DNA from: Hetaerina americana
Taxonomy: Eukaryota > Arthropoda > Insecta > Odonata > Calopterygidae
NCBI GenBank assembly: GCA_022747635.1
Contig: JAKTNV010000006.1
Coordinates: 71,773,590 to 71,837,589 of the forward strand
Direction of reading: 5' to 3'
DNA: 64,000 nucleotides
Of the stretch, positions 1-12,725 are shown piece by piece. The notes beneath the pieces were generated by a model, which worked only from the letters and a program-made list of their open reading frames with translations, had not been told where the DNA came from and ran no database searches. Both the position numbers and the translations under genes were made by a program. Numbering within the stretch: position 1 is the first letter of the stretch; every line of letters begins with the position of its first letter.

Positions 1-1596
1 ACCTACTTATACTTTATTAGGTAGAGAGAGCATAGAAATATTATTCTTTGGTGAGAAAACAACTTTCATTAAGTTCCTAGACAATCGTCTTCCCTATTAC
101 CCCGTGGGAAAAATGGGAATATAACATTACGCCATTTTTACCTGATTGCTAACCCCAATGTGATGCGCTATGGGTGGCAGTGAAAAAGTCACAGACGAGC
201 GCCCTATATCCACAATTCTAGTGCAACCATCTTCTTGGTCAAGTGTAGAGGTTAACAGAAATCGTACAAAACCATAATTCAGTCTCAACATAAATTATTC
301 TCGCTATCGGCAAGCTTAGTAATTCACCGCTAAAATTGAAACAGCAACTCAAATAACACATATTTTTTCCGAAAACCATTGGCATTACCCCAATCACTTT
401 TAGATATATCCGCCTTATCACGAACTTTTACAAATAAGGCAAACTCTTAAGAAACAAGGGAAAAATAATAATAATAGGTAAAAATTTATACTCGACTTCT
501 ACCAATAAGAAAGCGAAGGAACGAAAAATATTTAATCAATCCAGCGCAGGTTAATCGATAGGAATACGTTATTCGAAACTTTAATTTGCAGACTTAATGA
601 GCACGCACCCTGTTGTATCGATGCTGCGAAATAACTTAAGCAAATTAAAACTTTTTGGTATTCTCCGCGCCAATCCCTGGGTTGAGCAAAAACTAATACG
701 GGTGTCGCAGCACGTTAGCTCGGGATAGGAGCAAGTCACGCAGAAAAAAGGCGCTTATCTCCCAGCGCCCAAGGGCAAAATCTACCCTAATCCCAGCGCT
801 ACCCTAATCGAAACAATGATATCAGATGACTTTGGGGAACGGAGCATGAAATCACGTCCCATGCCATAACACCACCGTGAAGCCATAGGCATGCGTAAGC
901 ATCCTGAAAAACCTCGGAAGTCACGCCACTCGCCTACTCTACCGCCGTGAATAAAAATTTCTCACGTGCACGTAATTGTGAAAGAAGCGCGTCCGCGTCG
1001 AGTCAATTAACGTTTTCCAGAGGAAAGAGGGAGGTGGTGTAGGGGGTTAGGAGGGGGGGAGGTGATTGGCGAAGTGGGGTTAGCGCTGAAATGCACATGT
1101 CAATGACTTTGAGCCATCCGTCTCTCTGATCGCCTGCCGATTGATGGACACTTTTCTTTGTAATACAATTGCGCCGCGGGAAATTTTGCAAATGAAGAGA
1201 GAAACGCCACGATAAAATAATACCAAGAAACCAGGGACAGGATACATATGGAGGAGCGTGGGGGACGGGCACCTCTCCATCCCTCAAACAAGGGAAAAAA
1301 ATATGTTGTAAAAGTTGAAGAGAAGAAAATTTCTTTGACATATTCTGGGACAAAATTATTGTCAAATTTACAACATTTTTATTAAAAAATGTAATGCAAG
1401 ATAGTGAATTTTCTGGAAAATCTCTTTATTATTGTTCGCTGATGTCCTTCTACAGGCATTTCCAAAGGTTTTTTTAACCCTATGTTTCCCTACTAGGTCC
1501 CTATTTTTTTAACTACTGTGCCTCATTGAGTACGGTACCTTACCCATACTCTTAGTTCCCCCCTTTTCTTAGCACGCATATTTTTTTATAATGTTC
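1..1596. other. No gene seen
   Basis: CpG-normal, non-repetitive sequence. The reading frames at 1003-1365 overlap in three frames with no preferred one, lack splice context, and resemble nothing I know. Confidence 0.6.
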
Positions 1597-1603
1597 TAGT
1601 ATT

Positions 1604-1779
1604 CAAGAAGTAGCAGTAGTAGTTTCAGGGGAGGTCAGCTGAGGTCATTAGCGCCATCTGGAGGACGGACGTAGTATTCACTATATACCACTGAAAAATA
1701 TCTGCCGCCGGATTTGAACCCGGGTGGCCCAATGGGTGGGAATCCAGTACGTAAGCCACTGCACCATCCCGATCCCCAA
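1604..1779 (-). mobile_element. tRNA-derived SINE, family 1
   Basis: On the minus strand the head GGGATCGGGATGGTGCAGTG has a box A-like segment and GGGTTCAAATCC a box B. The body TTTTTCAGTGG...CTCCAGATGGC matches the copy at 53.6 kb, and the tail is (CTA)-like. TAGTATT flanks both ends (1597-1603 and 1780-1786). It is not a functional tRNA gene: no cloverleaf with acceptor stem can be completed. Confidence 0.8.
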
Positions 1780-2639
1780 TAGTATTTAAACATAGAGGGT
1801 AAGGGATTCAACATAAATTATTGATTTAAAATATTTTACACAAAATTTGTATTACCCGTACAAATATTTGTTTCGTTAGGGGCCGCAAGGCCTCGTTCCC
1901 TTGCGAATGTCATGTATTGACTCCTGATAGAAACACTGAACTCCCTCATCATGGTAATATTTATCGATATATCTAGAGGTTGGAATGAAAAGTGTGTGGT
2001 ATCATCATGGATAGATTCACTGAGGGAGATCAGGAATTATTCATACTTCCCCTTCCATAAAAACTGAATCCTAAAACAATTGTGCTTCAAAATCTCGCGC
2101 CTCGTGTTCAAGGTTGTTGAACTTAAACTATGAGAACATTATGAATCAGGTTTTGTTTACCCAGCGTGAGCATCATGTATTACAATACACATTATCGTAA
2201 GAGTGGGAGTAAAAAAGTTTTTTGGACTGGAACTCGGGGTGAGGATGAGGTATATCGCTTATTTATTCGACAGGTTACCACAAAGCTCCCTTTGAAAACG
2301 TATTTTTCGTGCCTTGCCATTACTCTGCCCCCGATATCAACCGCTCACGTTTTTCCCTAAATATATAAATTTCCCTTTCATTATTAAAATATGAAAGAAA
2401 CGACAACATAACAAATAATTTATTTCTCATTCCTTAATTAGTACTCCCTCACCCCACCCTGCTCTCAGTTCCCCCAAGTTCTACTTCAATTCCTAAAGGT
2501 GCCTCACAGCTCAGGAGAAAAAGACGGAAATTTTTCCTTGGACCACCAACTGTAAAAGCTTTCTCTAATTAAAAAAACAGAACTGTGAAACTTTGCAAAC
2601 AAGGTCACTGAGAAAGAATTTAAACAACTACATCGTACC

Positions 2640-3970
2640 TTACCTTAAATTTTTCCTAAAGTTATTCAATTCTGCATACTTTTCTTCGCCCCTTCATTCC
2701 ACCTAACATGCCCATCCTTTTCCCAACTCTCTCTCGCTTGCCTAACCTTCTTCCCTTTATCACAGTCTTCAACATTCAATCGCCAATCAAAATGCGCTGC
2801 AACCATCTTTGGATCCTTACCAACAAGTCCCTTCCGTCCCCTAACATTCAAACTACTTCTTTTGTAGTTTTCCTTCCTGTCCATTTCGCCTTTTCCATCC
2901 ATCTCCACCCCCATTGCAAAAACCTCAAATTTACGCCAATCACATTTTTTTCAAAAGCTATATTTTTGCGCCGTAGAAATCCACGCTTCATATCAAATTT
3001 TTCAGCAATATCTTCTTATAATTCGTACTCAAAATCCCTACCATCTTCTGTCTTTCCCATTGAAAGCTTCTTTGCCTAACGCCATTCTCCGTTTTATGTC
3101 ACGACTACTTGGACCATTTGCTTCAGAACACTTCTATTATAGGTAAACTGTTCCACCTGCTCTGCAATGCTGACTGATAAAGTAAAGCTTGATCATGAAC
3201 TCTCATTATATGAATTATCTACCGAGTTTCATTTCCATTTCCAAATCTTCCCATGCCTCTATCATTTTCTCTACATACACGTAGAACAGCATGATGAACA
3301 ACCTTGCCTTGCTCCTCTTCCTAGCACTGCCCATGTCGACTCAGCATCCACCACTCTCCCCTGAGGAGTCTAAGACATGCACAGGCTGCGGATAAATCGT
3401 CCATTCCTCAAATCTTCAGCTATCTTCAGCAATACATATATTAATTCTCCCCAATCGAACCCATTTTCGTAATCTATAAAACAAGGAAATGCATTCTGAT
3501 TTTACTCTATGCTCCTCTCTATTAGTGGGTTCATAACCACTCCGTCATCACACGTTCCTTTCCCCTTTCTGAACCTAAAATTATCGTCCTCTTAGTAATT
3601 ATTTCCCTACACTCCACCCACTCATTGATGATTCTAAGTACCACTTTCATTGCGAGCGTGACCAAAATTATTGTTCTCTAGTCCTCACATACAACTCTAC
3701 CTTCCCTTTTTAGGGATGTGAACTAAAATTGATTTGACGAAATCTTTCGGCCTAACTTTTCCCTCATAAATACAACGAATTAGCCCATAAAAACTCTTGC
3801 GTCCACATTTCCCTAAGCCCAGAAGTAATTCCGCAGAGATGCTATCCATCCCCTCAACCTTATTCAATTTAAATTCCCTAGATGACCTTTTTATCTCGCA
3901 ATCGAATACAGACGAATTATCTCATATCCTAAATTCAATAAAAATATGGTTGGTATCGAAGGCTTATTTT
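2640..3970 (-). mobile_element. LINE reverse-transcriptase relic
   Basis: The minus strand carries broken reverse transcriptase coding sequence. The order from high to low coordinate is right for one element: NKVEGMDSISAELLLGLGKC near 3860-3800, ILVHIPKKGR near 3700, segments near 3330-3150 matching the YADD-side region (VEKMIEAWEDLEMEMKLGR), then the thumb and C-terminal region to about 2640. Many stops and frameshifts make it dead. It resembles the copies at 38.6-39.6 and 61.3-62.5 kb. Confidence 0.75.
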
Positions 3971-6900
3971 GAAAGTAGACGAAACATTAAGGAATAATTA
4001 AAAAAAGCCCTTCACTTTTCTATTATTATATCAAAAATAATACACAAACATCGAGCATTAAGTAGAAAAATAAATATAAAGAAAAACATGTTTCCAAACA
4101 ATCGCCGTTGAAACGCCTTCTCGTGCCACGCATGGCACTAGAAGGATGTGGTTCTACTTAAAATTGTTGTTTTCGGCGATACCAATTCATGGGTCGGTTC
4201 GAATGGAAAAAAATTATTAAGCTAAGAAATACTTTCGGTAAAAGATTATCGGGAAAACTAAACCATTGTAGGCAAAGCGGCGGGAAGCGAAATAATGTGG
4301 TTATGACTTATTTTGTCACCCTCTAAATACCCCCAATAATCTACAGAGCCCAACGGTTGCTCAAAAATACGATTACTCGGCAACTCGTAGCTTGGAAATC
4401 CGTCCGAGAGCGCGCGAGCTGGAAATTTAATTCAACGCGAAATTTAAAATATGCATTTTATTTAAGTTTTCAATTATTTCCGAACCGACAATAAAACTTT
4501 ATATTCTTCGAGACCTCAAATCAAAATGCACACTAACAGTGAAGTATCTTATTAATAACATAATATGTCAACCAAGTGAAAGATCACTCGGAATATTTTG
4601 ACGGTACTAAAATTAAGCGTTTTCATTCAAATAAAAAATGGGGTCACTGGTTCATAAAGGCTTTTGAAAGTCAGAGAATCCGTGGAATGCCCTTGCAAAA
4701 TACTTCTTCTAAATACACATAATGAAACTTCTGGCGTACAATTTGAGATATTCGTGTGAATTTAGAAGCGACGGGACACCCTGAAAAGCCGCCTTCCCAT
4801 CACCGAAGCAAGTCGACCCTCAAATGCAAGCGATTTTTCTGCTTTCATACCGTATTTTTTATGCTTTGCTTGGCGCAGTTGACCCCAAGCGAGCGAAAAC
4901 ACTTAGCACTCAATTTTTGCGCATTAAAAGCGCTTTCTTCACCCATAGTAGCAGTCGACGCAAGTCAACTCTCAGGGAGTCACTCAAGCAGAAACCTCTC
5001 AAAATGTCTCCAAAGAAACTCACCATGAATGATACGTTCAAAAATACATTTTCACATTATATATTTTCCAGCATTCACATTGGATCGACTCCCCAGGGCT
5101 TCTTCACCACTGTGAATTCACCAAAACACTAAAATTTTACTCTACAGGTCTCTTTCTTTTGCGTTTTTAAGTAGGTTTGCAAGTAATTCCCATTCTTCAC
5201 ACACAACTATTATAAGTATGAAAATGTTATGAGTACACAATAAAATGAAAATATAATCTGCCTAAGACATTCATTTGAACAATGCTTGCCACTGGAATCG
5301 ACCTTATTTTTATTTAATATCATTATAGATTGTTTGATTTTATAGTGATATGATAAAAAAGTGAAAGGACACATTTCATACTAATATCATCACGATTTTC
5401 GTTAAAGAAAAATTTCACGGGCACAATAAGAAATGGTACCGCGCCTATCGGTACAACCAGCTTTCCATCGTCAAATCACCTATGAGTCATTTCCCGGGAA
5501 TATTTTTTCTCACGATCATTGACCAAATGCCTCTAGAGGACCGCTTGTAATAATTCGACGAAAAAGGTGAGACTGCTGCGCGATGTTCAATGAAACGTCG
5601 TCACCCGCTCCGTAATTTTCACATCGCCCCATTCCTAGTTGCCGCTTCGAAACCGTCCCACGTGAATGACCATTTGCGGTCGCCATTCAAAAGCGGTGCC
5701 CAATCACGCAACTACCTCATCCACCTTGATTAAAGGTGCTAACAAAAACCTATGGAGCACCGCACGAAACGTCGCAGTAGCGAAAAAGAAACGGGACTTC
5801 ATCTAATCTGGGGGGGCCCTAGGGAAACCCGTGACCGGAACTTGGAAAAAAAAATAAATCTCAAAAGTCTTCTCCCTACTTTTCGCGACATCCGAGAAGG
5901 CGCCGCCGTAAATGACGACTCGCTACCACGATCCCCCCTTATTTCCCCACACACCTTCACCACCAAGAGCCAATGCCTGACGCCCCCTCCCTTCCCCGCC
6001 CACTTCTCGGAAGCACTGCCGCCACTTCCGGTGACTTTTCGAAGAAGCTCATCCCCAGAGAGAACGGATACAGGAGAAGCCAGCGGAGGCGTTCAATCCG
6101 TTTTCACCCAATCATAACGAAACGACGCGCCACCCTTCTTTCCCGCTCTGCACCCATATGATTCAGTTTGAACGGGGGAAAAAATATTGAGAAATGATTC
6201 CGGGGCACTTCTGGGACACCTATGAGTTAGTGAAACGGTGCCGGCAGGTAGTGCCAGTGACGCGCGGCTACCTTTCGAAGAATGTATCAAGCTCACCATT
6301 TTTCCTCCTTAGTCATCCGCTCAAGGTCACGCTCCTACCATTAATTTGCAGAAATCACGCCAACTAATAATTGTGGAAACAGAATTGGAGGGGAAATAAA
6401 CTTATCTTCCGACTGGTGCGAAATTAGTCAGTGCGGCCGTTCCCTAAGACCAAGATCGCCGGAGGGTGATGGATTCCTACCCTTTAGATGTTCACATCCG
6501 CACTTTGGCAGATCACGATGAAAATAATCAAAAACAAAACGTTGTCGTATCATTTTATGGAAATTTTTATATCACAATTTCTCATAGCCTCGGGCATACT
6601 AAACTGTTGACAACCTGATTTCAATGCGTTAGATAATGAACAATGTTTAATCCACCACGCCAAAAACTTGGTATTCGATTTGATACGTGGGAAAGAAATG
6701 AATGAAAACATGCAATAAATATGTCCACATAGCTGTTAAGTTTCAAGTAAAAATAAGCGTTGAAACCCAAGGTCAGTCATATTTTGCAAATAAATCCACT
6801 GCTACCGTCTTATTAGACTGTCGTTGGAGGCTTGGCAGCAATTTTTACCAGCTTTCCTATTTTAGATCATCAACATATAATACGAAGTATGAATGAGTAG

Positions 6901-7529
6901 AAGCGAGTAACACAAGTCACTGCATACTTTCCCGATTGCAAGCCGTAGACTCGAAGTGAGCAGGGAAGGGAATGCATACTCGTAGATATTTGCTTGACCT
7001 TGATACATAAATAAATATACAGTGAGAACCCCGCATTGATGGTTTTTTTAAGGAGATACGAGAGCCGCAATGCCTAAATATGTCATTTCCAAAGGTTTCT
7101 TTATTCACATGACGACAATTGGCTTTAACAGGTAACCTTTTTGCCAAAATTATTTCGAAAAATTATGAAAATTCGATTTATTACGAGTAATTTCCCGATT
7201 GGGATTGAGGCCCAGAATCCTCGCATTTGTTTGCTTGAGCACTATCCCCTGAAGTAGAGGGTAAATCGATAAATATTAACTGAATCCTAGGATAGTAATT
7301 ATTCGCACGATTGCTACTGATAGTATTTTAATTTTATTGTCTCTAATACTGGCAAATTTGATTTTGCTTTTAACGATGTGTAGAATGCATAATCATCAAA
7401 TTCATCCGTATTTCAACCTTACATTGATTTACTGCAGCCCTACATTTTTCTCAATTCAGTGTCAATACCCTGATATAGTTTCTGTTTTATGTCCTCCTTA
7501 TCACATATGTACTAATTTATGAACACCTT
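3971..7529. other. No gene supported
   Basis: Includes a GC-richer block at about 5550-6480 with a 121-codon frame (5752-6117). The frame is Pro/Ser/Arg-rich, has a competing frame on the same strand, and shows no recognisable domain. It could be an unmethylated regulatory block, but nothing decides this. Confidence 0.5.
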
Positions 7530-7690
7530 ATTAGCATAGGCTGGTCTTCGCTTGATGCCCGTCGAACTTCTTTCATCCCAAGTTATTATGCTGCCTAAGT
7601 AGATAAACGATTTCACTTGCTCTTTCAAACAAACCATCGTATATGTATCATAGATGCGTAATCTACATGGCCTATTTCCGAGTAACTTCA
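7530..7690 (-). mobile_element. Short LINE reverse-transcriptase fragment
   Basis: The minus strand reads IVYLGSIITWDERSSTGIKR followed by RPAYANKVF. This is the YLGS...I..RI..A segment found after the reverse transcriptase palm in several non-LTR clades. About 110 bp are convincing; the flanks are decayed. Confidence 0.6.
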
Positions 7691-8174
7691 GTATGCCGAT
7701 AAATCATAATTATAGTTAGGCAAACTGGTGGCAGACACCGCGACCGTAACGAGGGAGTAAAAATTACCCAAGGCACAGAAATCGTAGTAGCTACTTACTC
7801 CTGAAACGTTAATATTCATGGAAAAGATAGCTAATTTGAAAATTAACCCCGGATAAATTGCAACATTTTCCCGTTGTTCTTTCACGAAACAATTATGATA
7901 TTAACGGTTCCGAGAAAAAAGAAAAGTTCCGATTTCGAAACATTCACGATCGTTTGTATCGGCTAAGTTGGCTCTTCAAACACTCAGTTCTTCTTCTCGC
8001 TGGTCAGTGTGGGAGTACAGATGATTCATTGTTTTACCGGTAGTTTCTTTAGAATTCATCCAATGCAAACACCTACGTGCATTTGATTCGTGGACTGTGT
8101 GGATGTGCACACCACTAAGATTACGCGGTGGCATTGCTAGCACAGCCATTCGTCAGAAGCGCTTTGTTACTTTA

Positions 8175-8330
8175 AGCCCCTTAGAAATTAGCAGGTGGTT
8201 AAGCACTGAGTCGTAAATCGAGGGATCCGGGTTCGAATCCCGAACTAGGGGGAAGCTTTAAGCAATGTGAAATTTATCTTACGCCATTCATTGTTTTCCC
8301 CCTAATCGCCCATATCCCACCCTCTGACCA
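8175..8330 (+). mobile_element. tRNA-derived SINE, family 2
   Basis: Box A-like AGCAGGTGGTTAAGCAC and box B GGGTTCGAATCCCG are correctly spaced for a tRNA-type internal promoter, followed by a non-tRNA body. The acceptor stem does not pair, so a SINE head is more likely than a tRNA gene. I see no second copy of this body in the window. Confidence 0.65.
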
Positions 8331-9247
8331 AATTTACCGAGTGGCAACATCATAGGCTGCGTTCATTTTAGAGAGAAATTTTAACTATTGAACGATTCCT
8401 ATGAATAATCATACTGGATTTCGACAGATTTCATTGCTTGCATTCACAAGCATACTCTTATCAAAATAAGGCATGCGGGCTCACCTCCAAGGAATAATGT
8501 TAACATTAACCAGCGTTAATATGACCTTAGATGACCAGAGAATATCGAAATACCAAGATGATAACTTACCTTTCCGCAAGCATGACTTCATAATCTCAAA
8601 AATAAAGATATTTTTCATTGGATTCATTCAAGACATTTAAACTGACTGAATAGAAATCTGATTACGATATGCTAATCTGCAATTATCCATTTCAATGCCC
8701 AACTAATGTAAGCCATCTTAGCATAGTGTAGGCATAATTTTGCGAGTAAACACGTGGCTTTAATATATTAATGCCAACCGAGTCAAACTCAGATTTTAAC
8801 TTTTACCAGTCGTTACTGACGGCGAGCGGTCGTTGACTTCTAGTTTATTCATTCACCGCGTACCATCCTACTTCCTGATACGTCAAGAGCCACCCGTTGG
8901 TCCGCAATTGCTGTCAGCGACAGCAATTGCAAGATCGCTCAAGCCAGCTGTGCAAATTTATTCAAAAATGTAGTTCTTCTAAATGAATGTAGCTGAATTT
9001 TGGTCGTCGAGTTAAAACTGAAGACGGACTGAAGTGCAATATAATTATAAAATCTTCACGAGAGAGGATAGAACCCAACCCCCCCGTGAAAACCAAGAAA
9101 AATAACGGAGGAACTATAGTACATATTTGACAGTATAAGGTGTTATTGAAAAGTTGAAGCATCTCAATAAGACAGTGAACGCAAAGTTGCACTAAGCCAC
9201 ATAATAAATATGAATGCTTCTCATAAAGACATTGATCCAAATTGAAA

Positions 9248-9297
<50 letters not shown>

Positions 9298-11284
9298 TAT
9301 ATTATATATATATATTATATATATATATTATATATATATATATATATTATATATACATATATATATGTATATACACACATCACACATCTTTTAAAATAGT
9401 AGATTTAAATATAATTCAGAGCATTCTTAATAAGAACCCACAAAATGAACAAAGCTATTCAACAATTCAGGAAAAAAACGCCAGAGATAATTAAATGCAA
9501 AGTTAATTGTGTATATTAATTTATAATCATTTCTCTGGATATTTTGGACCGCTTTCACACGAAAGAAAGCCTAGACATCACCTCTGATTGATTATGGAGT
9601 GTTTTCACTTGACCAATGCGGAATAATTAAAGTAAAGACAAGATCTAAACAAATCGGATAAATATTTCACCAGCCACGTCTAACGATCGGCTTGATAGCC
9701 GCGCAAATGGCTTTGAATGCATGCAACGAAGAAGAGGAATGGGGGGGACATGCGAGGTCGGGGCAGCCACTTCGAAGGTCAACGCCCCACCTACTGCTGC
9801 TGTCAACAGATACGCAGCCATACCCAGCTCTGACAGGTTTCCAAACGACTACAGATAAATACATACACTCACACAGACAAACATTTTAAAACACTTTTCT
9901 TGGTGGGTTATTTTTTAGAAGCTAAGTGTTTATCTCGAAAAGATGTTCACAACAGCATACCTCGATCTCGAGGTGGAATAGTTGCCACAGAGGAGAATTC
10001 ACGAGGGATAATTTCTTGTTCAAAGAAACGTGCTCACCCAATATTACCGTAAAACACTCAATAAACACATTGTACACTAAATAATAAAAGTGCAGATTCA
10101 ATGAAAAAATCAAGGGGAATTAAAACAGTCTACCCGAACAAATAAGTTATTTAGTGCAGGCTGTATATATATATATAAGATGTTAAAATTTAATAGCAAT
10201 AGATATTGTTGGGTTTAAAAAGAAAATAAAAGTACATCCGCCAATTTTCTAGACAGAACTTGAGCAGTTCCCTTTTAATGATATTACTTGTATAATATAT
10301 AATTCGAAAGAATAATAGGAGTCCCTTAGAAAGTAGATTAAAATTGAGATCATTTATTACATGCAATGAGGAAAACAATGAAAAATATACAAGCCCTTCA
10401 AGACGCAAAAGTACATTTTAACGAAATTTCTATTCATCAGTGGATGTGTGCATAGGATGTGCAAATTTCTACGTAGAGAAAATAAGCGATAGCTTGACCA
10501 GTTCAAATTCAATTCTTACAATCTACTTATAATTTCGTAGCTGCATTGCAATGTGGCGACCTAGTGAGGTTGTTGGGCGCGCCCGTCCATACATAAAGGC
10601 AAAACAGCATTTCCCGAAAGGTCGATGTGCTAGAATGAGCTACTATCCTTTGAAAAAGATGACACACTTGGATATTTTTGGGCGAAGCACGAGGGAAATG
10701 ATACCTAGTTCCCGAACTAGATCCTTATAAAATACAAAAATAGTCTTTGGCTACTATTAATGACATGCATTTCTAGTCCAGTGGTCCCCCAGTCTTCCCA
10801 AACTATGATCTGACTTGACAGAGCGTGGAACCCACATAAGAATATTGTATATGAACTTCTGCACACACGCCCGAAGGGCCATTAAAGCAGAGCCGCACGT
10901 AGTAGGGCGACAGGTGATAAGTACATAATTGGGCTCAGTGGAACTTCCAAGAAAGAACTATGTTCCAGATTTTAAAAGAATGTCTGGATATTTCTTATAT
11001 TATGCATTTTCCGCGTTGAAATACGAGTTTTAAGCCATAATTAGTATGCAGAGTTATTCTACCTTCTTTAGATGCATCTACACAGTACCCCACGAGTTGC
11101 TGAAAGGGTGTGTATCGGGGGATGCTAGGGCACCCCCACCCTATTATCCTCGAATCGGGAACATGGAATTGAGAAGTAAATATAACTTCTTCAAATTTAT
11201 TTTTTCAGCAAAACCATGACTGAAGAAATTAGATTTTACTATATGAACCAACATGTAAATGGGTGAACGTGATTTTATACTTAA
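8331..11284. other. No gene seen apart from the AT microsatellite
   Basis: AT-rich intergenic sequence. The overlapping opposite frames near 9667-9889 are mirror images of one GC-rich patch and give no recognisable protein. Confidence 0.6.
9250..9368. repeat. AT dinucleotide microsatellite
   Basis: About 115 bp of (AT)n/(TA)n with occasional phase slips, ending in a short TATACACACATCACACA segment. It is self-complementary and likely length-variable. Confidence 0.97.
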
Positions 11285-11480
11285 CCAAATTATTATTATT
11301 GGTATTCTACCGGTTAAGGGAGGTTTAGGATGGACACGGGCAACGCAACGGTAAAACAATAATTCCTTTGCATATCCCACAAAACACAACCTGAAATCCA
11401 ACAGTACTATAAGCCCCTCTTTAATTCAGTGGACTTCCTTCTACCCTTCAATCCGTCCAACATGCCTACCTACCTGATAA
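11285..11480 (-). mobile_element. LINE 3'-end fragment
   Basis: This stretch resembles the 3' end of the LINE at 38575-38720 (shared pieces include CAATAATTC, ACAAAACACAACCT, AAGCCCCTCTT and the CTTCCTTC...CATC run) on the same strand. It contains no usable coding sequence. Confidence 0.55.
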
Positions 11481-12299
11481 TAAAAATACAATATAAGTAA
11501 AATTATATTTATCAATGCAGAACCATCAGTGAGGAACGACAGGGGCTTTTGGTGAGGCTGTTGTTCTAGATCCCTTGTAGCATTTTCCTAAATAAATTAA
11601 GTACAACGTCGTTTCTCGGGCCTTCACCCTTCTAACTTTAATTGCCAAACTTTGGAATTCAGCTTCAATGATCCCTACAAGTATGGTCGAAGTCATTGAA
11701 ATTATGAATGGAGCATCATTAATGATGTCAATAATGAAGAGTTACCGAATTGAACTGCGACAAGTGGCGAGCTCTTTCTTTCCGTGAATCACGAATCGAG
11801 GTTTTGCGAGTTTCCTGGCGACCCACACAGCCGAAACCATCGGTTTGCGCATGCCAATTATTAAAAGAGGCACAACAAAGAGGAATTTCCATCACGTTCT
11901 CCCAAAACAAGAGAAGACCGCAAAAGAACGACGAGGAGTGGAATGAAGTAGAGGGGCTATTTAAATTAAAGTCTTTTGTACACAAGCTGTTGATATTCCA
12001 ACCGAAATGAAATTAAGAGGCTATTCTTATATTCCAGATGACATATACGGCTGATTAAATAATAAAATAATAAAAATGAGAAATGAGCATTAATACACAA
12101 TTTACGTACAATTGCCTCCAGATATTGAAACGAGTATGAAACGATTAAAACTAAAAATAATCATATACAAGCGAGAGCTGGCAATAGTAATAATATACGA
12201 GCGAGAACTCTCCAATCTGAAATGTAATAAAATGTTTTAATTGAATGATGGCAACAAGAAGGCAAAACTACCAACGATGAATAGTACTCATCTAAACAA

Positions 12300-12725
12300 T
12301 AACTTCTGTAAAGAGTCCACTCGTCCAAGGTCGTGAGACATGTACGACAAGAGCAGCGGAGATAAGAAAGTAAGAAGCAAAGGACGTGTTGTGATACGGA
12401 AGGAGAATGAAAATAAAATAAATAAGAGTAACAAATGAAGAAGTACTCCGAAGAGTAGGCGAGAGGAGAAGCCTATAGGGTAAAGGAGGGGAACTACTAG
12501 GCCATATCTCGATTCTCAATCTTTTACTTAAGATCATAACTTCATTAAACACTGAGGATAATAATTACATAGGAAAATGGGATGAATTACGCGAAGTAGG
12601 AGATTAAAGACGTCAGTGCAAAGGAATCTGAAGAAATGAAAAGATTGGCATGCAACAGTATAGCTTGGAGAACAACCACAAATCAAGCATTAGATGAATA
12701 ACTCATTATGATAATGATTATTGAA
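12300..12725 (+). mobile_element. LINE C-terminal fragment
   Basis: The plus strand encodes broken pieces of a reverse transcriptase C-terminal region: RVTNEEVLRRVGERRSL near 12430-12475, a degraded GHILR motif, and DVSAKESEEMKRLACNSIAW then RTTTNQALDE near 12610-12700. Frameshifts separate them. Confidence 0.65.

Noticed and set aside
5752..6117. 121-codon plus-strand frame in a GC-rich block
   Set aside because: Composition is what GC-rich non-coding DNA gives, a competing frame overlaps it, and no domain or splice context supports it.
8190..8262. Genuine tRNA gene on the plus strand
   Set aside because: Internal promoter boxes are present, but no complete cloverleaf with a paired acceptor stem could be drawn.
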